Positions 16,477-25,663 of a DNA stretch of 32,142 nt are shown piece after piece (position 1 is the first letter of the stretch; every line of letters begins with the position of its first letter). The notes below the pieces were generated by a model. It ran no database searches. It saw only the letters and a program-made list of their open reading frames with translations, and was not told the origin of the DNA. The position numbers and the translations under genes are program-made. This DNA comes from SAR324 cluster bacterium (GTDB taxonomy: Bacteria; SAR324; NAC60-12), in contig JAESQU010000042.1 of assembly GCA_016764995.1 (NCBI GenBank), positions 1 to 32,142 on the forward strand, in the 5' to 3' direction.

Positions 16477-18981
16477 ATGAGTAAATCTTCTGATCCTGAA
16501 TTAGAAACCGATACTGATCATCAAGAGGAAATTATAGAAATAGAGGGAAACATTATAGAGGCACTTCCTGAAGAAAAATCGCTGGTCATCAGCGAAGATG
16601 TTTTTCCGGATACCTTACTCATCGTCCCCCTTTACGATCGACCACTTTTTCCAAAAATGATCCTGCCTGTAATCATTGCTGATGAAAAACTGGAAAAAGT
16701 TCTAGAGGATGAATTAAAAGCTCCTCTGCGTTATGTTGGGCTGGTTTTCAGCCAGGAAGCTGAAGGCCCCAAACAAAACGGTGATGATGAACACATTCAG
16801 GACAATTTGGCCAAAATTGGTGCAGTAGGAAGAATTGTACAGGCATCAAAACATGGCAATGACCCAATGCATATTATTGTGCAAGTTATTGAACGCTTTG
16901 AGATTCTGGAAATAATTGCGGAAGATCCTGTGTACAGGGCAAAAGTTGCATATTTGCAGGATACCGGAGGACAAAAAACTGAATATGAATTAAAAGCATT
17001 TTCCGTTTCGATTATCAACTTTATAAAAGAGCTCGTTCAGCTCAATCCCTTGTTTAAAGAAGAGCTGGGTCTTTTGATGGGACGGATTAACCTCAAAGAT
17101 CCGGCAACACTTGCTGACTTTGCCGCATCAATGACAACTGCTTCCGGAAAAGAATTGCAGGAAATTTTGGAAACAATGAGTATCAAGGAGCGTATTGAAA
17201 AAGCGTTAAATTTACTTCGGCATGAACTGGAAGTGGCAAAACTTCAGGTTAAAATTTCGCAACGTGTCGAAGATCGAATGTCTCAGCAGCAGCGAGAATT
17301 TTTCTTGCGTGAACAACTTAAGGAAATAAAAAAGGAATTGGGGATCACAAAAGAAGGTCCAGAAAGCGAGGTTGAAAAATTTGAAGCACGGATAAAAAAA
17401 CTAAAACTTTCTGAAGAAGCCCAAGAACGAATCGAAGAAGAACTTGAGAAAATGCGTTTAATTGAGCCGGCGTCCCCGGAATATCACGTAACCAGAACCT
17501 ATCTGGACTGGCTGACAATTTTGCCTTGGGGCATCTACAGCAAAGATTATTATGACATCAAGCGTGCCACGAGAATTCTAAACCGCGATCACTATGGTTT
17601 AAAAGATGTCAAAGATCGAATCCTCGAACTGATCTCTGTAGGAATCATTAACGGAGATTTGGCAGGATCAATCGTTTTGTTGGTTGGACCTCCAGGTACA
17701 GGAAAAACCTCTGTTGGACAATCTATTGCCAGGGCATTGGGTCGTAAATTTTACCGTTTTTCTCTAGGTGGAATGCGTGATGAGGCGGAAATAAAAGGAC
17801 ATCGAAGAACATACATCGGCGCGCTTCCTGGTAAATTCATTAACGCGATCAAAACTTGTAAAACGGCCAATCCGGTAATCATGCTGGACGAAATAAATAA
17901 AATTGGCGCAAGTTTTCAAGGAGACCCTGCTTCCGCATTGCTGGAAGTCCTGGATCCTGAACAGAATAAGGATTTTCTTGATCACTATCTTGATGTTCGT
18001 TTTGATCTTTCAAAAGTACTTTTCATTTGTACCGCAAACCAAACGGACACAATTCCTCCGGCACTGCTTGATCGGATGGAAGTCATCCGTCTTTCAGGTT
18101 ACATCCTGGAAGAGAAATTGGAAATTGCTAGGAAACATTTGTTACCAAAACAGCTCAAAAGACATGGACTTAAAAAATCTCAGTTTTCACTTCCCAAAGT
18201 TGTTTTACGTGAAATCATCGACGGTTATGCAAGAGAAGCAGGAGTAAGAAGTCTGGAAAACAATCTTAAAAAATTGATGCGTAAATCTGCTCGAAAGATT
18301 GTGGAAGAAGAGATTGATCAAGTCAAAATTAGTAAAGATGAGCTTCCAGAAATGTTAGGCCGCAAGACTTTTGCGGAAGAAACTCGTTACAAAAAGCCGA
18401 AAATTGGAGTCATTACCGGTCTGGCTTATACGAGTGTCGGCGGTGCAACTTTGTTCATAGAAGCTTCTTCTGTTGAGGCAAAAAATCCCGGGTTCAAACA
18501 GACCGGACAGCTGGGTGATGTGATGGTAGAATCCACGGAAATTGCCTACACTTATATCCGTTCCAAAGGCAGCACTGACGAAAGAATTAAAAAGTTTTTT
18601 GCAGAAAATTTTATCCACATGCATGTGCCTGCGGGCGCAACTCCCAAAGATGGACCTTCTGCTGGAATTACAATGGTTTGCGCACTCCACTCATTGGTTG
18701 CACAAGAACCGATTATTCCGAATCTTGCCATGACCGGAGAGTTAACCCTCACCGGATTGGTTATGCCGATCGGCGGAGTTAAAGAAAAAACAATTGCTGC
18801 ACGGAGAGCCGGAATCACTCAATTAATTTTTCCTGCCGAAAATCAAAAAGATTTTGAAGATTTGGATGAAATAATCACTAGAGGAATTAAACCCCATTTT
18901 GTGAAAATTTTTGACGATGTACTCCCCATTTGCTTTCCAAATTTGCAAGGAACAAAGAAATTGAAACCGGCAAAAAAATAA
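16477..18981 (+). CDS. lon: ATP-dependent protease Lon
   Basis: A cytoplasmic AAA+ protease that degrades misfolded and regulatory proteins. The 834 residues are close to the family norm. An acidic N-terminal extension of about 40 residues precedes the substrate-binding LON domain ([19 protein letters not shown]). A coiled-coil region follows ([20 protein letters not shown]), then the AAA domain with Walker [13 protein letters not shown] near 404 and Walker B VIMLDEIN near 467, then the protease domain with catalytic Ser in [10 protein letters not shown] (about 728) and Lys in [14 protein letters not shown] (about 770). One oddity: the usual DEIDK after Walker B reads DEINK; the essential Asp-Glu pair is kept. 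It stands alone, 200 bp after fliQ. Confidence 0.97.
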   Translation: MSKSSDPELETDTDHQEEIIEIEGNIIEALPEEKSLVISEDVFPDTLLIVPLYDRPLFPKMILPVIIADEKLEKVLEDELKAPLRYVGLVFSQEAEGPKQNGDDEHIQDNLAKIGAVGRIVQASKHGNDPMHIIVQVIERFEILEIIAEDPVYRAKVAYLQDTGGQKTEYELKAFSVSIINFIKELVQLNPLFKEELGLLMGRINLKDPATLADFAASMTTASGKELQEILETMSIKERIEKALNLLRHELEVAKLQVKISQRVEDRMSQQQREFFLREQLKEIKKELGITKEGPESEVEKFEARIKKLKLSEEAQERIEEELEKMRLIEPASPEYHVTRTYLDWLTILPWGIYSKDYYDIKRATRILNRDHYGLKDVKDRILELISVGIINGDLAGSIVLLVGPPGTGKTSVGQSIARALGRKFYRFSLGGMRDEAEIKGHRRTYIGALPGKFINAIKTCKTANPVIMLDEINKIGASFQGDPASALLEVLDPEQNKDFLDHYLDVRFDLSKVLFICTANQTDTIPPALLDRMEVIRLSGYILEEKLEIARKHLLPKQLKRHGLKKSQFSLPKVVLREIIDGYAREAGVRSLENNLKKLMRKSARKIVEEEIDQVKISKDELPEMLGRKTFAEETRYKKPKIGVITGLAYTSVGGATLFIEASSVEAKNPGFKQTGQLGDVMVESTEIAYTYIRSKGSTDERIKKFFAENFIHMHVPAGATPKDGPSAGITMVCALHSLVAQEPIIPNLAMTGELTLTGLVMPIGGVKEKTIAARRAGITQLIFPAENQKDFEDLDEIITRGIKPHFVKIFDDVLPICFPNLQGTKKLKPAKK

Positions 18982-18992
18982 AAATTTCAATT

Positions 18993-19034
18993 TTTGTGCT
19001 TTGTCTTCAACGGTTGTTTGACACAAAGCACAAA
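18993..19034 (+). terminator. Long perfect inverted repeat after lon
   Basis: TTTGTGCTTTGT (18993-19004) pairs perfectly with ACAAAGCACAAA (19023-19034) across an 18-nt loop, starting 12 bases after the lon stop. Position suggests a transcript 3' end, but no T-run follows on the plus strand, so a classical intrinsic terminator is uncertain. Confidence 0.4.
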
Positions 19035-19116
19035 GAATTTCGGCAAACCTGTGCCTTCAAAATAAGATCCAACTGATCCCCAATATAATTGCATTAAAAT
19101 TAAAATCTGAAATTTC

Positions 19117-19944
19117 ATGCAATACTCTTTTACGAATCCTGATTTTATTTCTTTGCTGGTAATTGTGCTTGTATCGGGTGCCTTTGCCGGATTATTAGCA
19201 GGACTATTCGGGATAGGTGGAGGAATTATTTTAGTTCCGGCTTTACTCTATGCATTCGATGAGTTGGGTTTTTCTCCGGAAGTCACCACTCAAATGGCTA
19301 TCGGAACATCATTGGCAATCATCGTGCCTACTTCAATTACTTCTGCCTGGTCTCATTATAAACGTGGTTCGGGAAACATCATTTTGTTCCGTAAGTTAGC
19401 ATTTCCGGTAGTAGGTGGTGCCTTGTTCGGTGCATGGCTCGGAGACAGCCTGAGCGGAGATGCTCTCAAAGGAGTTTTTGCAATACTGACAATGTTGGTT
19501 GCGCTATTTTTATTACGAAAAAACCATTTCGTGTTTGGATCAGAACTGCCGGTATTGCCAAAGTTGTGGGGTGCAGGAGGTGTGATCGGCATGCTTTCAG
19601 CAATAATGGGGATTGGAGGAGGTGTGTTTTTTACCCCTTATTTTACTGCCTATAGTTTGCCCATGCTAAGCGCGGTTGGAACATCAGCAAGTTTGGGGTT
19701 GATGATTTCGTTACCTGGAGCAATCGGCTATATTTTCGGCGGTTGGGCCAACCCAAATCTTCCTTCGTTGAGCTTCGGTTATGTTAGTTTGACAGGCTTC
19801 CTTTTCATCTTTCCAATTACAATGTTCATGGCTCCCCAAGGCGCGAAACTCGCTCACCATTTGGACAAAGAAAAACTCAAACGCTGGTTTGCCCTGTTTC
19901 TGTTGCTGATGTCCCTGCGAATGTTTTACATCGTTTATTATTGA
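19117..19944 (+). CDS. TauE/SafE (TSUP) family membrane permease
   Basis: A 275-residue inner-membrane protein of the TauE/SafE family, members of which export or import sulfur-containing anions such as sulfite, sulfoacetate or thiosulfate. It has about eight hydrophobic segments in two repeats, each carrying the family's glycine motif: LFGIGGGIILVPALLYA near residue 31 and IMGIGGGVFFTPYFTAY near 165. The C-terminus ends FALFLLLMSLRMFYIVY. The specific substrate is not predictable; the rhodanese gene in the same window is too far away to argue a link. Uridine kinase starts 12 bases later. Confidence 0.88.
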   Translation: MQYSFTNPDFISLLVIVLVSGAFAGLLAGLFGIGGGIILVPALLYAFDELGFSPEVTTQMAIGTSLAIIVPTSITSAWSHYKRGSGNIILFRKLAFPVVGGALFGAWLGDSLSGDALKGVFAILTMLVALFLLRKNHFVFGSELPVLPKLWGAGGVIGMLSAIMGIGGGVFFTPYFTAYSLPMLSAVGTSASLGLMISLPGAIGYIFGGWANPNLPSLSFGYVSLTGFLFIFPITMFMAPQGAKLAHHLDKEKLKRWFALFLLLMSLRMFYIVYY

Positions 19945-19956
19945 GGTTTTTTTCCA

Positions 19957-20589
19957 ATGGCAAAAAATGTGTCAAAACCTTTTGTGATGGGAATCGGTGG
20001 TGGTTCCGGCTCCGGAAAATCAACTATTGTCCACGAGCTTAAAGAACAGCTTGGTCCGGAAAAAATGTCTGTTCTGCATCATGATGCCTATTACAGGCAC
20101 CGACCGGAATTGACAATTGAAGAACGCCACAAAATAAATTTCGATCATGCGGATTCATTAGAAACAGAACTGTTGGTTAAGAACCTGGAAGAGCTGATTT
20201 CCGGAAATGATGTTGAAGTACCTATTTATGATTTTGCTCAGCATTTGCGGTCTGCAAAAACAAAAAAAGTTGCACCTTGTCCAATTTTGATTGTGGACGG
20301 GATACTGGTTTTGAATGACAGTCAACTCAGGAAAATGATGAATTTAATAGTTTTTGTAGATGTTCCTCCGGACTTAAGATTCATCAGACGTTTAGAACGC
20401 GATTTGCGCGAACGCGGCCGCACTGTAGAATCCGTGACAGAACAGTACTTGGCTTCAGTACGTCCGATGCACGAAAAGTTTGTTGAGCCCAGCAAACAGT
20501 ACGCAGATATTCTCATTCCCGGAGGAGGACATAATCTGCAAGCGGTTCGGCTTTTGTTAGCACTTTTGCAAACGTTGCCGGAAAAATAA
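19957..20589 (+). CDS. udk: Uridine kinase
   Basis: Phosphorylates uridine (and usually cytidine) with ATP or GTP in pyrimidine salvage. The 210 residues match the family length. The P-loop GIGGGSGSGKSTIVHEL lies near residue 12, the substrate loop HHDAYYRHRPELT near 44, NFDHADSLE near 65 and YDFAQHLRS near 91. The kinase lid RRLERDLRERGRTVESV lies near 146, and the C-terminal segment is MHEKFVEPSKQYADILIPGGG. GAGG precedes the ATG by about ten bases and overlaps the stop of the upstream permease gene, so the two are probably co-transcribed. Confidence 0.94.
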   Translation: MAKNVSKPFVMGIGGGSGSGKSTIVHELKEQLGPEKMSVLHHDAYYRHRPELTIEERHKINFDHADSLETELLVKNLEELISGNDVEVPIYDFAQHLRSAKTKKVAPCPILIVDGILVLNDSQLRKMMNLIVFVDVPPDLRFIRRLERDLRERGRTVESVTEQYLASVRPMHEKFVEPSKQYADILIPGGGHNLQAVRLLLALLQTLPEK

Positions 20590-20617
20590 AATTAAGCAAT
20601 CGCAAATAATAGTTGAG

Positions 20618-22000
20618 TCACCGCAAATAAACTTCCTTTTCCAGCAACTGCAGAACGTCTTCGCGTTGGAATTCCATTGCATAATCAGCTGCGGTTTTTT
20701 GAGCAAAATCAACTACAGACGGATCAGCCCCTTTATTGAGTAACAAACCTATTGTTCCAATTTTTCCACGACGTGTTGCCAGAATAAGAGCAGTTTTTCC
20801 GCTATTATTATGCATGTTGACTCCTGCACCACGTTTTAATAGCTCCCAAATTGCTTCCGTATTTCCTTTTTCTGCAGCCCACATGAGTGCGGTCCAACCT
20901 TCGTGAGTCCGGGCATTTAGATTTACTCCGGATTTCAAAAATAATTTTAACATCGGCAAATTACCATGAAAAGCAGCCCACATAAGTGGAGAAAAGTTTC
21001 CTTGATCCGGATCGGCGCCATGCTTGAGCAATAATTTTACTATGGGCAAATTTTGCATTGAAGAGGCCCAAACCAATGGTGTGTCTCCAAACTCGTCATT
21101 TATGCCAACATTCGCACCATGTTCTGCCAGCAATTTGACCAGTTCCGTATTTTGCTTTTTGATTGCAAGCATCAAAGATGTATAGCCATTTTGATCACTT
21201 TTTTCCAAATCAACACTAGTAGCTAAAAATTGTTTGACTGCCGCCAATTCACCTTGTTTGACGGCCTGTATCAAGGTGCTCTTTGATTTTTCTTGAATTA
21301 ATACACTTTCTGCAGGCCCTGTTTTCACTGCAAATTGTGTCTTGTTATCATTCAAAAATATTGCATGAATTTTCCCTGATTGATACTCAGGCCAGAGAAG
21401 AATCATGAGAGTGAGAGCAATTCCTGTTAAACTTAATAACAGAATCCAGCCTAGCTTGAGCCAGAGTGAATACTTTTCTGAAATATTTTTCTGCAGGACA
21501 AACTCAACATCATCCGGTTTTTCAGCATAAAATTGATTTTCCGCATCATCGGCTTGAGTCTGTTCTGTTTCAATTACAGGAAGCACATTCTGATAAACAG
21601 TTTCTTCTTTTTCTGTGGAAAAGAAAGGAGTTGGGTAACGTGAAAAATATTTTGGTTTTATCGTAAATCTGACTTCTTCTTGTTTCTTCTGCTCAACATT
21701 TTGAGGCCGTCCTTCTGAGATTGCCAGCAGAATTCCGGGGTCAAACTGCGTGCTTCCTGTAATAGAAATTGGGATGTTTTGCAAACGAACATGCCTGATA
21801 ATTAACCCTAAAAGCTCATGTGTATCATGGCTTATGACTTGCAAATTTTCTAAATCCAGAGTAACCTTCCGCATGTTACTCTCAGCCAAACTATTTGCGA
21901 TTACTTGCATTTCCGACTTTATATCATTTTGCTTCAACTCATCAATTACTTTCAGAGTCGCAATTTGATCTTTTTCTGTAAGAACTATTCGGTTCAACAT
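20618..22000 (-). CDS. STAS-like domain / membrane helix / ankyrin-repeat protein
   Basis: A 460-residue protein of unusual build. Residues 1-100 resemble a STAS domain (alternating strand-helix, with KVTLDLENLQVISHDTHELL where STAS proteins carry the conserved DLS-x-DS segment; here the usual phospho-Ser position reads SHD). A charged linker of about 75 residues follows, then one membrane helix at about 181-203 (LGWILLLSLTGIALTLMILL). About seven ankyrin repeats (about 243-455) end the protein, recognisable from NGYTSLMLAIKKQN, FGDTPLVWASSM and HEGWTALMWAAEKGNTEAIWELLKRGA. A cytoplasmic STAS domain would leave the ankyrin part outside the membrane. It is transcribed away from the 22111-27609 operon, from a shared 110-bp region. 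The STAS call is moderate, the ankyrin call firm. Function unknown. Confidence 0.82.
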   Translation of the reverse strand: MLNRIVLTEKDQIATLKVIDELKQNDIKSEMQVIANSLAESNMRKVTLDLENLQVISHDTHELLGLIIRHVRLQNIPISITGSTQFDPGILLAISEGRPQNVEQKKQEEVRFTIKPKYFSRYPTPFFSTEKEETVYQNVLPVIETEQTQADDAENQFYAEKPDDVEFVLQKNISEKYSLWLKLGWILLLSLTGIALTLMILLWPEYQSGKIHAIFLNDNKTQFAVKTGPAESVLIQEKSKSTLIQAVKQGELAAVKQFLATSVDLEKSDQNGYTSLMLAIKKQNTELVKLLAEHGANVGINDEFGDTPLVWASSMQNLPIVKLLLKHGADPDQGNFSPLMWAAFHGNLPMLKLFLKSGVNLNARTHEGWTALMWAAEKGNTEAIWELLKRGAGVNMHNNSGKTALILATRRGKIGTIGLLLNKGADPSVVDFAQKTAADYAMEFQREDVLQLLEKEVYLR

Positions 22001-22057
22001 TGTACTTTGTTAATATTGGCAGGAAGGTTGCAAAAGTTTAGTAAGCTTCTTAATTTT

Positions 22058-22074
22058 ATTCTCCTCAGGAGAAT
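22058..22074. promoter_or_regulatory. Perfect 17-bp palindrome in a divergent promoter region
   Basis: ATTCTCCTCAGGAGAAT is an exact inverted repeat (8-bp arms around one base). It lies 58 bp upstream of the STAS/ankyrin start and 37 bp upstream of the envelope operon start, where an operator controlling both directions would be expected. It could also form a hairpin in RNA. Confidence 0.45.
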
Positions 22075-22110
22075 CAGCAAAAAACACACCAAGTTTTTGA
22101 CATTTTTAAA

Positions 22111-23115
22111 ATGATAAATTTTACGCGTAAATTGCTTTTGGTGTCGTTAATAATCGCCTTAAGTTGGACCACTGCTTTTGCAGAAGAGGAAGAGCCCGTT
22201 TTTTGGAAAGATCGGCAGATTTCACAATTGGAGCAACTCACTCCAAGTCTGCTGGAGTCTGTCAAAAGTATGCAAAACAAAATTAGCTCTGTCGCAATTT
22301 CCAGCATTTCTTTTGGAGATTCCCTGCCCAGTAGTTTTCGCAAAGTCGCAACCGCGCGTTTACAACAGACACTCACCAGTTTGATAAAATTGAAAGTGAG
22401 TGTCTGTGAATCCTGTAGTCAAATTCGTACAGATATTTCCGGAAGTTTTCTTAAAATCAGCCGTGGAATCGCGGATGATAACTACCGCCGAGAGATTGCC
22501 AAAGAATTAAATGTAAAGGGATTTCTCGACATTGCTGTATTTACAAGTGAAGGTGAACAACTTTCTATCTCACTGAACGCTTATGAAGCAAAAGGAGGTG
22601 AAATTGTTTATTCTAAAATTGTTACCGGAACACCTCCTAAAAGCGGAACTTACATACACGCGTTCTATGGTAAGATGACTGTTCCAATTACTTTTACCAG
22701 CACATCCTCCGGAAGCGTTACCACCGTTGAGCACCAGGCTAGAGTATTAGGTGCAGAAAAAATGGTTCGACTTACAGATGACTGGAGTTTTACCGGAGGC
22801 GGAGCAATGTTGAGTGACGACAACTCCAACTTGACAGATAAATACGAAAAATCAATCACCGGATTTTTGATTGATGGCACAATTATTTATGACGTTTTCA
22901 ACTTTGGCGGTGATCAAGTAGCATTTTCTTTGATTGCCGGTTTAGGCATGATGACAGTGTCACCTTTTAACAATCCGTCATATTTAAAAACAGGGCTTAG
23001 CTTATCAGTAGCAGAACAATTGACACTCAATTACCATTACCTGCTAATGCTGACAACAGATGAAAGCGCTACGGCTTCCGGAGCATCAATTATTTCCATT
23101 GGCTGGAAATTCTAA
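22111..23115 (+). CDS. Probable outer-membrane beta-barrel protein with CsgG/FlgO-like periplasmic domain
   Basis: I do not recognise a named family with confidence. The 334 residues start with a signal peptide (about 1-24, ending TTAFA|EEEE). Residues about 35-175 look like the nucleotide-free alpha/beta fold shared by CsgG, FlgO and LpoB: a strand (ISSVAISSISFG), a helix (RLQQTLTSLIK), a strand-rich segment and KELNVKGFLDIAVFTSEGEQLSISLNAYEAKGGEIVYSKIV in pieces. Residues about 200-334 are alternating polar/hydrophobic strands ending IISIGWKF, with a terminal Phe as in BAM-dependent outer-membrane barrels. It is the first gene of the operon that leads to the FliF-FliG-like fusion, 34 bases before the lipoprotein gene, which suggests an outer-membrane part of the same assembly. 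Two Cys (CESC) lie near residue 93. Confidence 0.7.
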   Translation: MINFTRKLLLVSLIIALSWTTAFAEEEEPVFWKDRQISQLEQLTPSLLESVKSMQNKISSVAISSISFGDSLPSSFRKVATARLQQTLTSLIKLKVSVCESCSQIRTDISGSFLKISRGIADDNYRREIAKELNVKGFLDIAVFTSEGEQLSISLNAYEAKGGEIVYSKIVTGTPPKSGTYIHAFYGKMTVPITFTSTSSGSVTTVEHQARVLGAEKMVRLTDDWSFTGGGAMLSDDNSNLTDKYEKSITGFLIDGTIIYDVFNFGGDQVAFSLIAGLGMMTVSPFNNPSYLKTGLSLSVAEQLTLNYHYLLMLTTDESATASGASIISIGWKF

Positions 23116-23149
23116 CTAAATTACGTATTCAAAAAATATACGCATTATC

Positions 23150-24481
23150 ATGAAACTATTTAATAATTTCAAATTATTAAGTTCATTTTATCAAAAAGTA
23201 TTTTTTGTTGGCCTTGTTCTGGTGACAGCTCTCAGTGGTTGTACTACGACAGAAGATACTGTGGAACCGGTTGCTGAACTTCCAATCAAGAAAAAAGTGC
23301 TTTTCAATCAGAGAACAGATGGCGGAAAAAATTCTGTTACGGTCATTGAAGAAACACAGGGCAACAAAAGGATTCTGCGAGTTGTTTTACAACGCGGTGG
23401 TCTGCAATCCAACTTAATCCATCCAATTGACAGTCCTAATTTTGTCATTGCAGTTCCTCTGCAGGATGCAACAAGCAAGCGTTTAAGTTTAAAAACAGCG
23501 AATTTTGAACAAAGTCTTAAACTTGATATAGATCAATTACTCTCACGTTACCTTTCTCCGGAACGCTTTAATGTTTCTGTCATAATAAATTGGGACAAAA
23601 AATTGCTGCAGGAAGTACAACTCAAAAATATGCCGCTTGAAACTGATGCCTCAAAGGTTGAAGCAAATAATGTAAATGAAGACGGCGATGACGAAATCTC
23701 TGAAAGCGCAAAACGAAACCATGAATTGAAAGAAGCCCTTAAATCGGTGCAAGTAGGTGTACTACTGGATAACACTCTTCCTGAAACACAAGAGCTGTTT
23801 TTAATGAAACTGATTCCAGCTCAGGAATTTTACAATGCTGATCGTGGAGATACTGTTTCTGTGGAAAGGACATCTTTCCCAAAACCTTTTTCAGACAGTA
23901 TTGCGCCTTATGAAGAACAGATCGTCAGGCGAAAACTGATTGAGTTGTTGATGAAATATGTTGCTAAAACGGATTTTGTGGTAAACGTTAAATTTTCTTT
24001 GATTGAAAGTGACGAAAATACAAAAAACAAGGCACCATCGTCCAGTAACATAAAAATGGCGATAAATTTACTGCTCGATGAAACTGTTCTTCCTGCGGTA
24101 GATACTTTCCTGAAGGAAGCAATCCCGCTGGCAATAAATTTTGATAAGAAACGTGGTGATACACTTTTAATTATCCGCAAGGATTTTCCGGAACGTTCCG
24201 ACAGTTCAATTTCGCCGGAACAGCGCAGTGCGCTTAAAGATTATCGCATAAAAATACTTGAAGCTTTCCAAACAGGAGACTATGTCGCGGGCTTGGAATG
24301 GGCAGCAAAGGGTTTGAAAGTGGCGGTAAAACGTTCAGACAAAATTTTCATTCTGAAAATGAAAGGTTCATTACATTTCCTCCTGGAAGAAAAAGAGGAA
24401 GCCCTTGAGATGTGGGAGCATGTTCAACTTTTAGATCCTAAAGACGAAGAAGTGCGTCAAATGCTGGAAAATTTGGAGTAA
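23150..24481 (+). CDS. Lipoprotein with two FliF-RBM3-like ring-building domains and a TPR-like tail
   Basis: A 443-residue lipoprotein: lipobox ALSGC with Cys at residue 31 followed by Thr, which predicts the outer membrane. Two domains resemble the third ring-building motif of flagellar FliF. Domain 1 (about 120-250) has LSRYLSPERFNVSVIINWD, then an acidic insert, then VQVGVLLDNTLPE and FYNADRGDTVSVERTSFP. Domain 2 (about 255-350) has LIELLMKYVAKTDFVVNVKF, then IKMAINLLLDETVLP and INFDKKRGDTLLIIRKDFP. The pattern of helix, strand, insert, strand, helix, (F/Y)-x-x-x-RGD, strand, FP is the FliF signature. Residues about 370-443 form TPR-like helices (FQTGDYVAGLEWAAKGL, MWEHVQLLDPKDEEV). The next gene starts three bases after its stop. 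FliF relationship is by pattern, not by search. Confidence 0.75.
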   Translation: MKLFNNFKLLSSFYQKVFFVGLVLVTALSGCTTTEDTVEPVAELPIKKKVLFNQRTDGGKNSVTVIEETQGNKRILRVVLQRGGLQSNLIHPIDSPNFVIAVPLQDATSKRLSLKTANFEQSLKLDIDQLLSRYLSPERFNVSVIINWDKKLLQEVQLKNMPLETDASKVEANNVNEDGDDEISESAKRNHELKEALKSVQVGVLLDNTLPETQELFLMKLIPAQEFYNADRGDTVSVERTSFPKPFSDSIAPYEEQIVRRKLIELLMKYVAKTDFVVNVKFSLIESDENTKNKAPSSSNIKMAINLLLDETVLPAVDTFLKEAIPLAINFDKKRGDTLLIIRKDFPERSDSSISPEQRSALKDYRIKILEAFQTGDYVAGLEWAAKGLKVAVKRSDKIFILKMKGSLHFLLEEKEEALEMWEHVQLLDPKDEEVRQMLENLE

Positions 24482-24484
24482 GGA

Positions 24485-25663
24485 ATGAAAAAAAACAAAG
24501 TTTCCGGTGCCGAAATTTCTCTTTACACCTTGCTCATTATCTGTCTACTGATCTTTTTGTATATCGACAAAGTGCACGCGCAGGATTCTGTCCGGAATGA
24601 TGTTAATGCACAAGTCGAAGATCCTTCTCCTGAAAAAGCGGCAGAGGCTGCTGAAAAAAAACAAACTCTTGAAGAACTGCTTGCGGTTCCATTTAATCAA
24701 ATTAAGCAAGAGCAGGAAGAGGAATTAGGCCTTTCCGGTGATGGATCTGAATCTGACAAAAAAAGTAAAAGTAAAGACGGTGACGTAAAATTACCTCCAC
24801 CTCCGGAACAAAGAAAAGTTGAAAGAGATTTAGAAAAACAGTTGGATGAGATTTTCCGGGAGAAATTGCCAAAAGCGTATGTTGGTGTTTCTGTAAGTAT
24901 TCGTTATATTCTGGAAACTGTTCCTGTCACGAGACGAGATAAGAGTATCTCAAAAATAAAGTTGCCTGGATTTGAAAATAATGTCTGGGTACCGACAGAA
25001 ACGAAAAAAATAATCGGCATAGTAAATCAAGTGCGGCCGTACACGACAATTTTTGCTGTCGTGAACACTCCTGTTTCTCTCTTCAATGTTGAAGTTCTTC
25101 GACAAACTTTAGACAATCGGATTAAATTTCTCAACTTGACTGGAAGAGATGTACTCAAAATGGTACATGTTCCGTTTACGACTCCAGCCAAGTCTTCTGT
25201 AATTACCCTTGGAAACGCGGCGGCTCAACTTGCGGAAGCAGATCAAAAGGATGCTGACGAAAAGGAAACAGAAAAAGAAACTGATAATGCTTCAATGGTT
25301 GAGGAAGAACCTGGAGTTGATGGTGAGGATGAGAGTCTTGTAGATGCGGAAGAAAAACCGGAAGCTGTTTTGGAGCCTGATCCTGAACCGCGGAAGATAG
25401 ACATGAAAGCTAGAGTTGAAACCACACGCTATCTATTGCAGGCAAGAAAGAGTTATCTGATTGAAGATTATGACACCGCTATCACCGCACTCCGCAGAGC
25501 AATTGAACTCAATCCATTTTCATCACAGGCTTTTGCTATGCTTGGTTCCATTTACTACCGGCTTGGCTGGAACAGAATGGCAATAGAGAATTGGCAACAC
25601 GCCCTTGAACTTGATCCAACAAATGAGGGTCTGAAAAAATATCTCCTGCGTTTTTCAAGGTAA
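24485..25663 (+). CDS. Secreted or membrane-anchored protein with FliF-RBM3-like domain and TPRs
   Basis: A 392-residue protein. Residues about 12-32 are hydrophobic and end KVHAQD, a signal peptide or an N-terminal anchor. A charged linker (about 35-110) follows. Residues about 115-236 form one FliF-RBM3-like domain: LEKQLDEIFREKLPKAYVGV, then an insert with LPGFENN, comparable to the GxPG insert of FliF, then FAVVNTPVSLFNVEVLRQTL and FLNLTGRDVLKMVHVPF. The arginine-Asp of the RGD-like motif is kept as GRD. A very acidic linker (about 245-305) leads to two TPRs (about 315-388), including DYDTAITALRRAIELNPFSS and WNRMAIENWQHALELDPTNE. AGGA lies directly upstream of the ATG, and its TAA overlaps the next ATG. 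Probably a periplasmic part of the same complex. Confidence 0.75.
   Translation: MKKNKVSGAEISLYTLLIICLLIFLYIDKVHAQDSVRNDVNAQVEDPSPEKAAEAAEKKQTLEELLAVPFNQIKQEQEEELGLSGDGSESDKKSKSKDGDVKLPPPPEQRKVERDLEKQLDEIFREKLPKAYVGVSVSIRYILETVPVTRRDKSISKIKLPGFENNVWVPTETKKIIGIVNQVRPYTTIFAVVNTPVSLFNVEVLRQTLDNRIKFLNLTGRDVLKMVHVPFTTPAKSSVITLGNAAAQLAEADQKDADEKETEKETDNASMVEEEPGVDGEDESLVDAEEKPEAVLEPDPEPRKIDMKARVETTRYLLQARKSYLIEDYDTAITALRRAIELNPFSSQAFAMLGSIYYRLGWNRMAIENWQHALELDPTNEGLKKYLLRFSR

Noticed and set aside
22097-22102. TTGACA as a -35 box for the ring operon
   Set aside because: It lies only 8 bp before the ATG at 22111, so a -10 box would fall inside the coding region.
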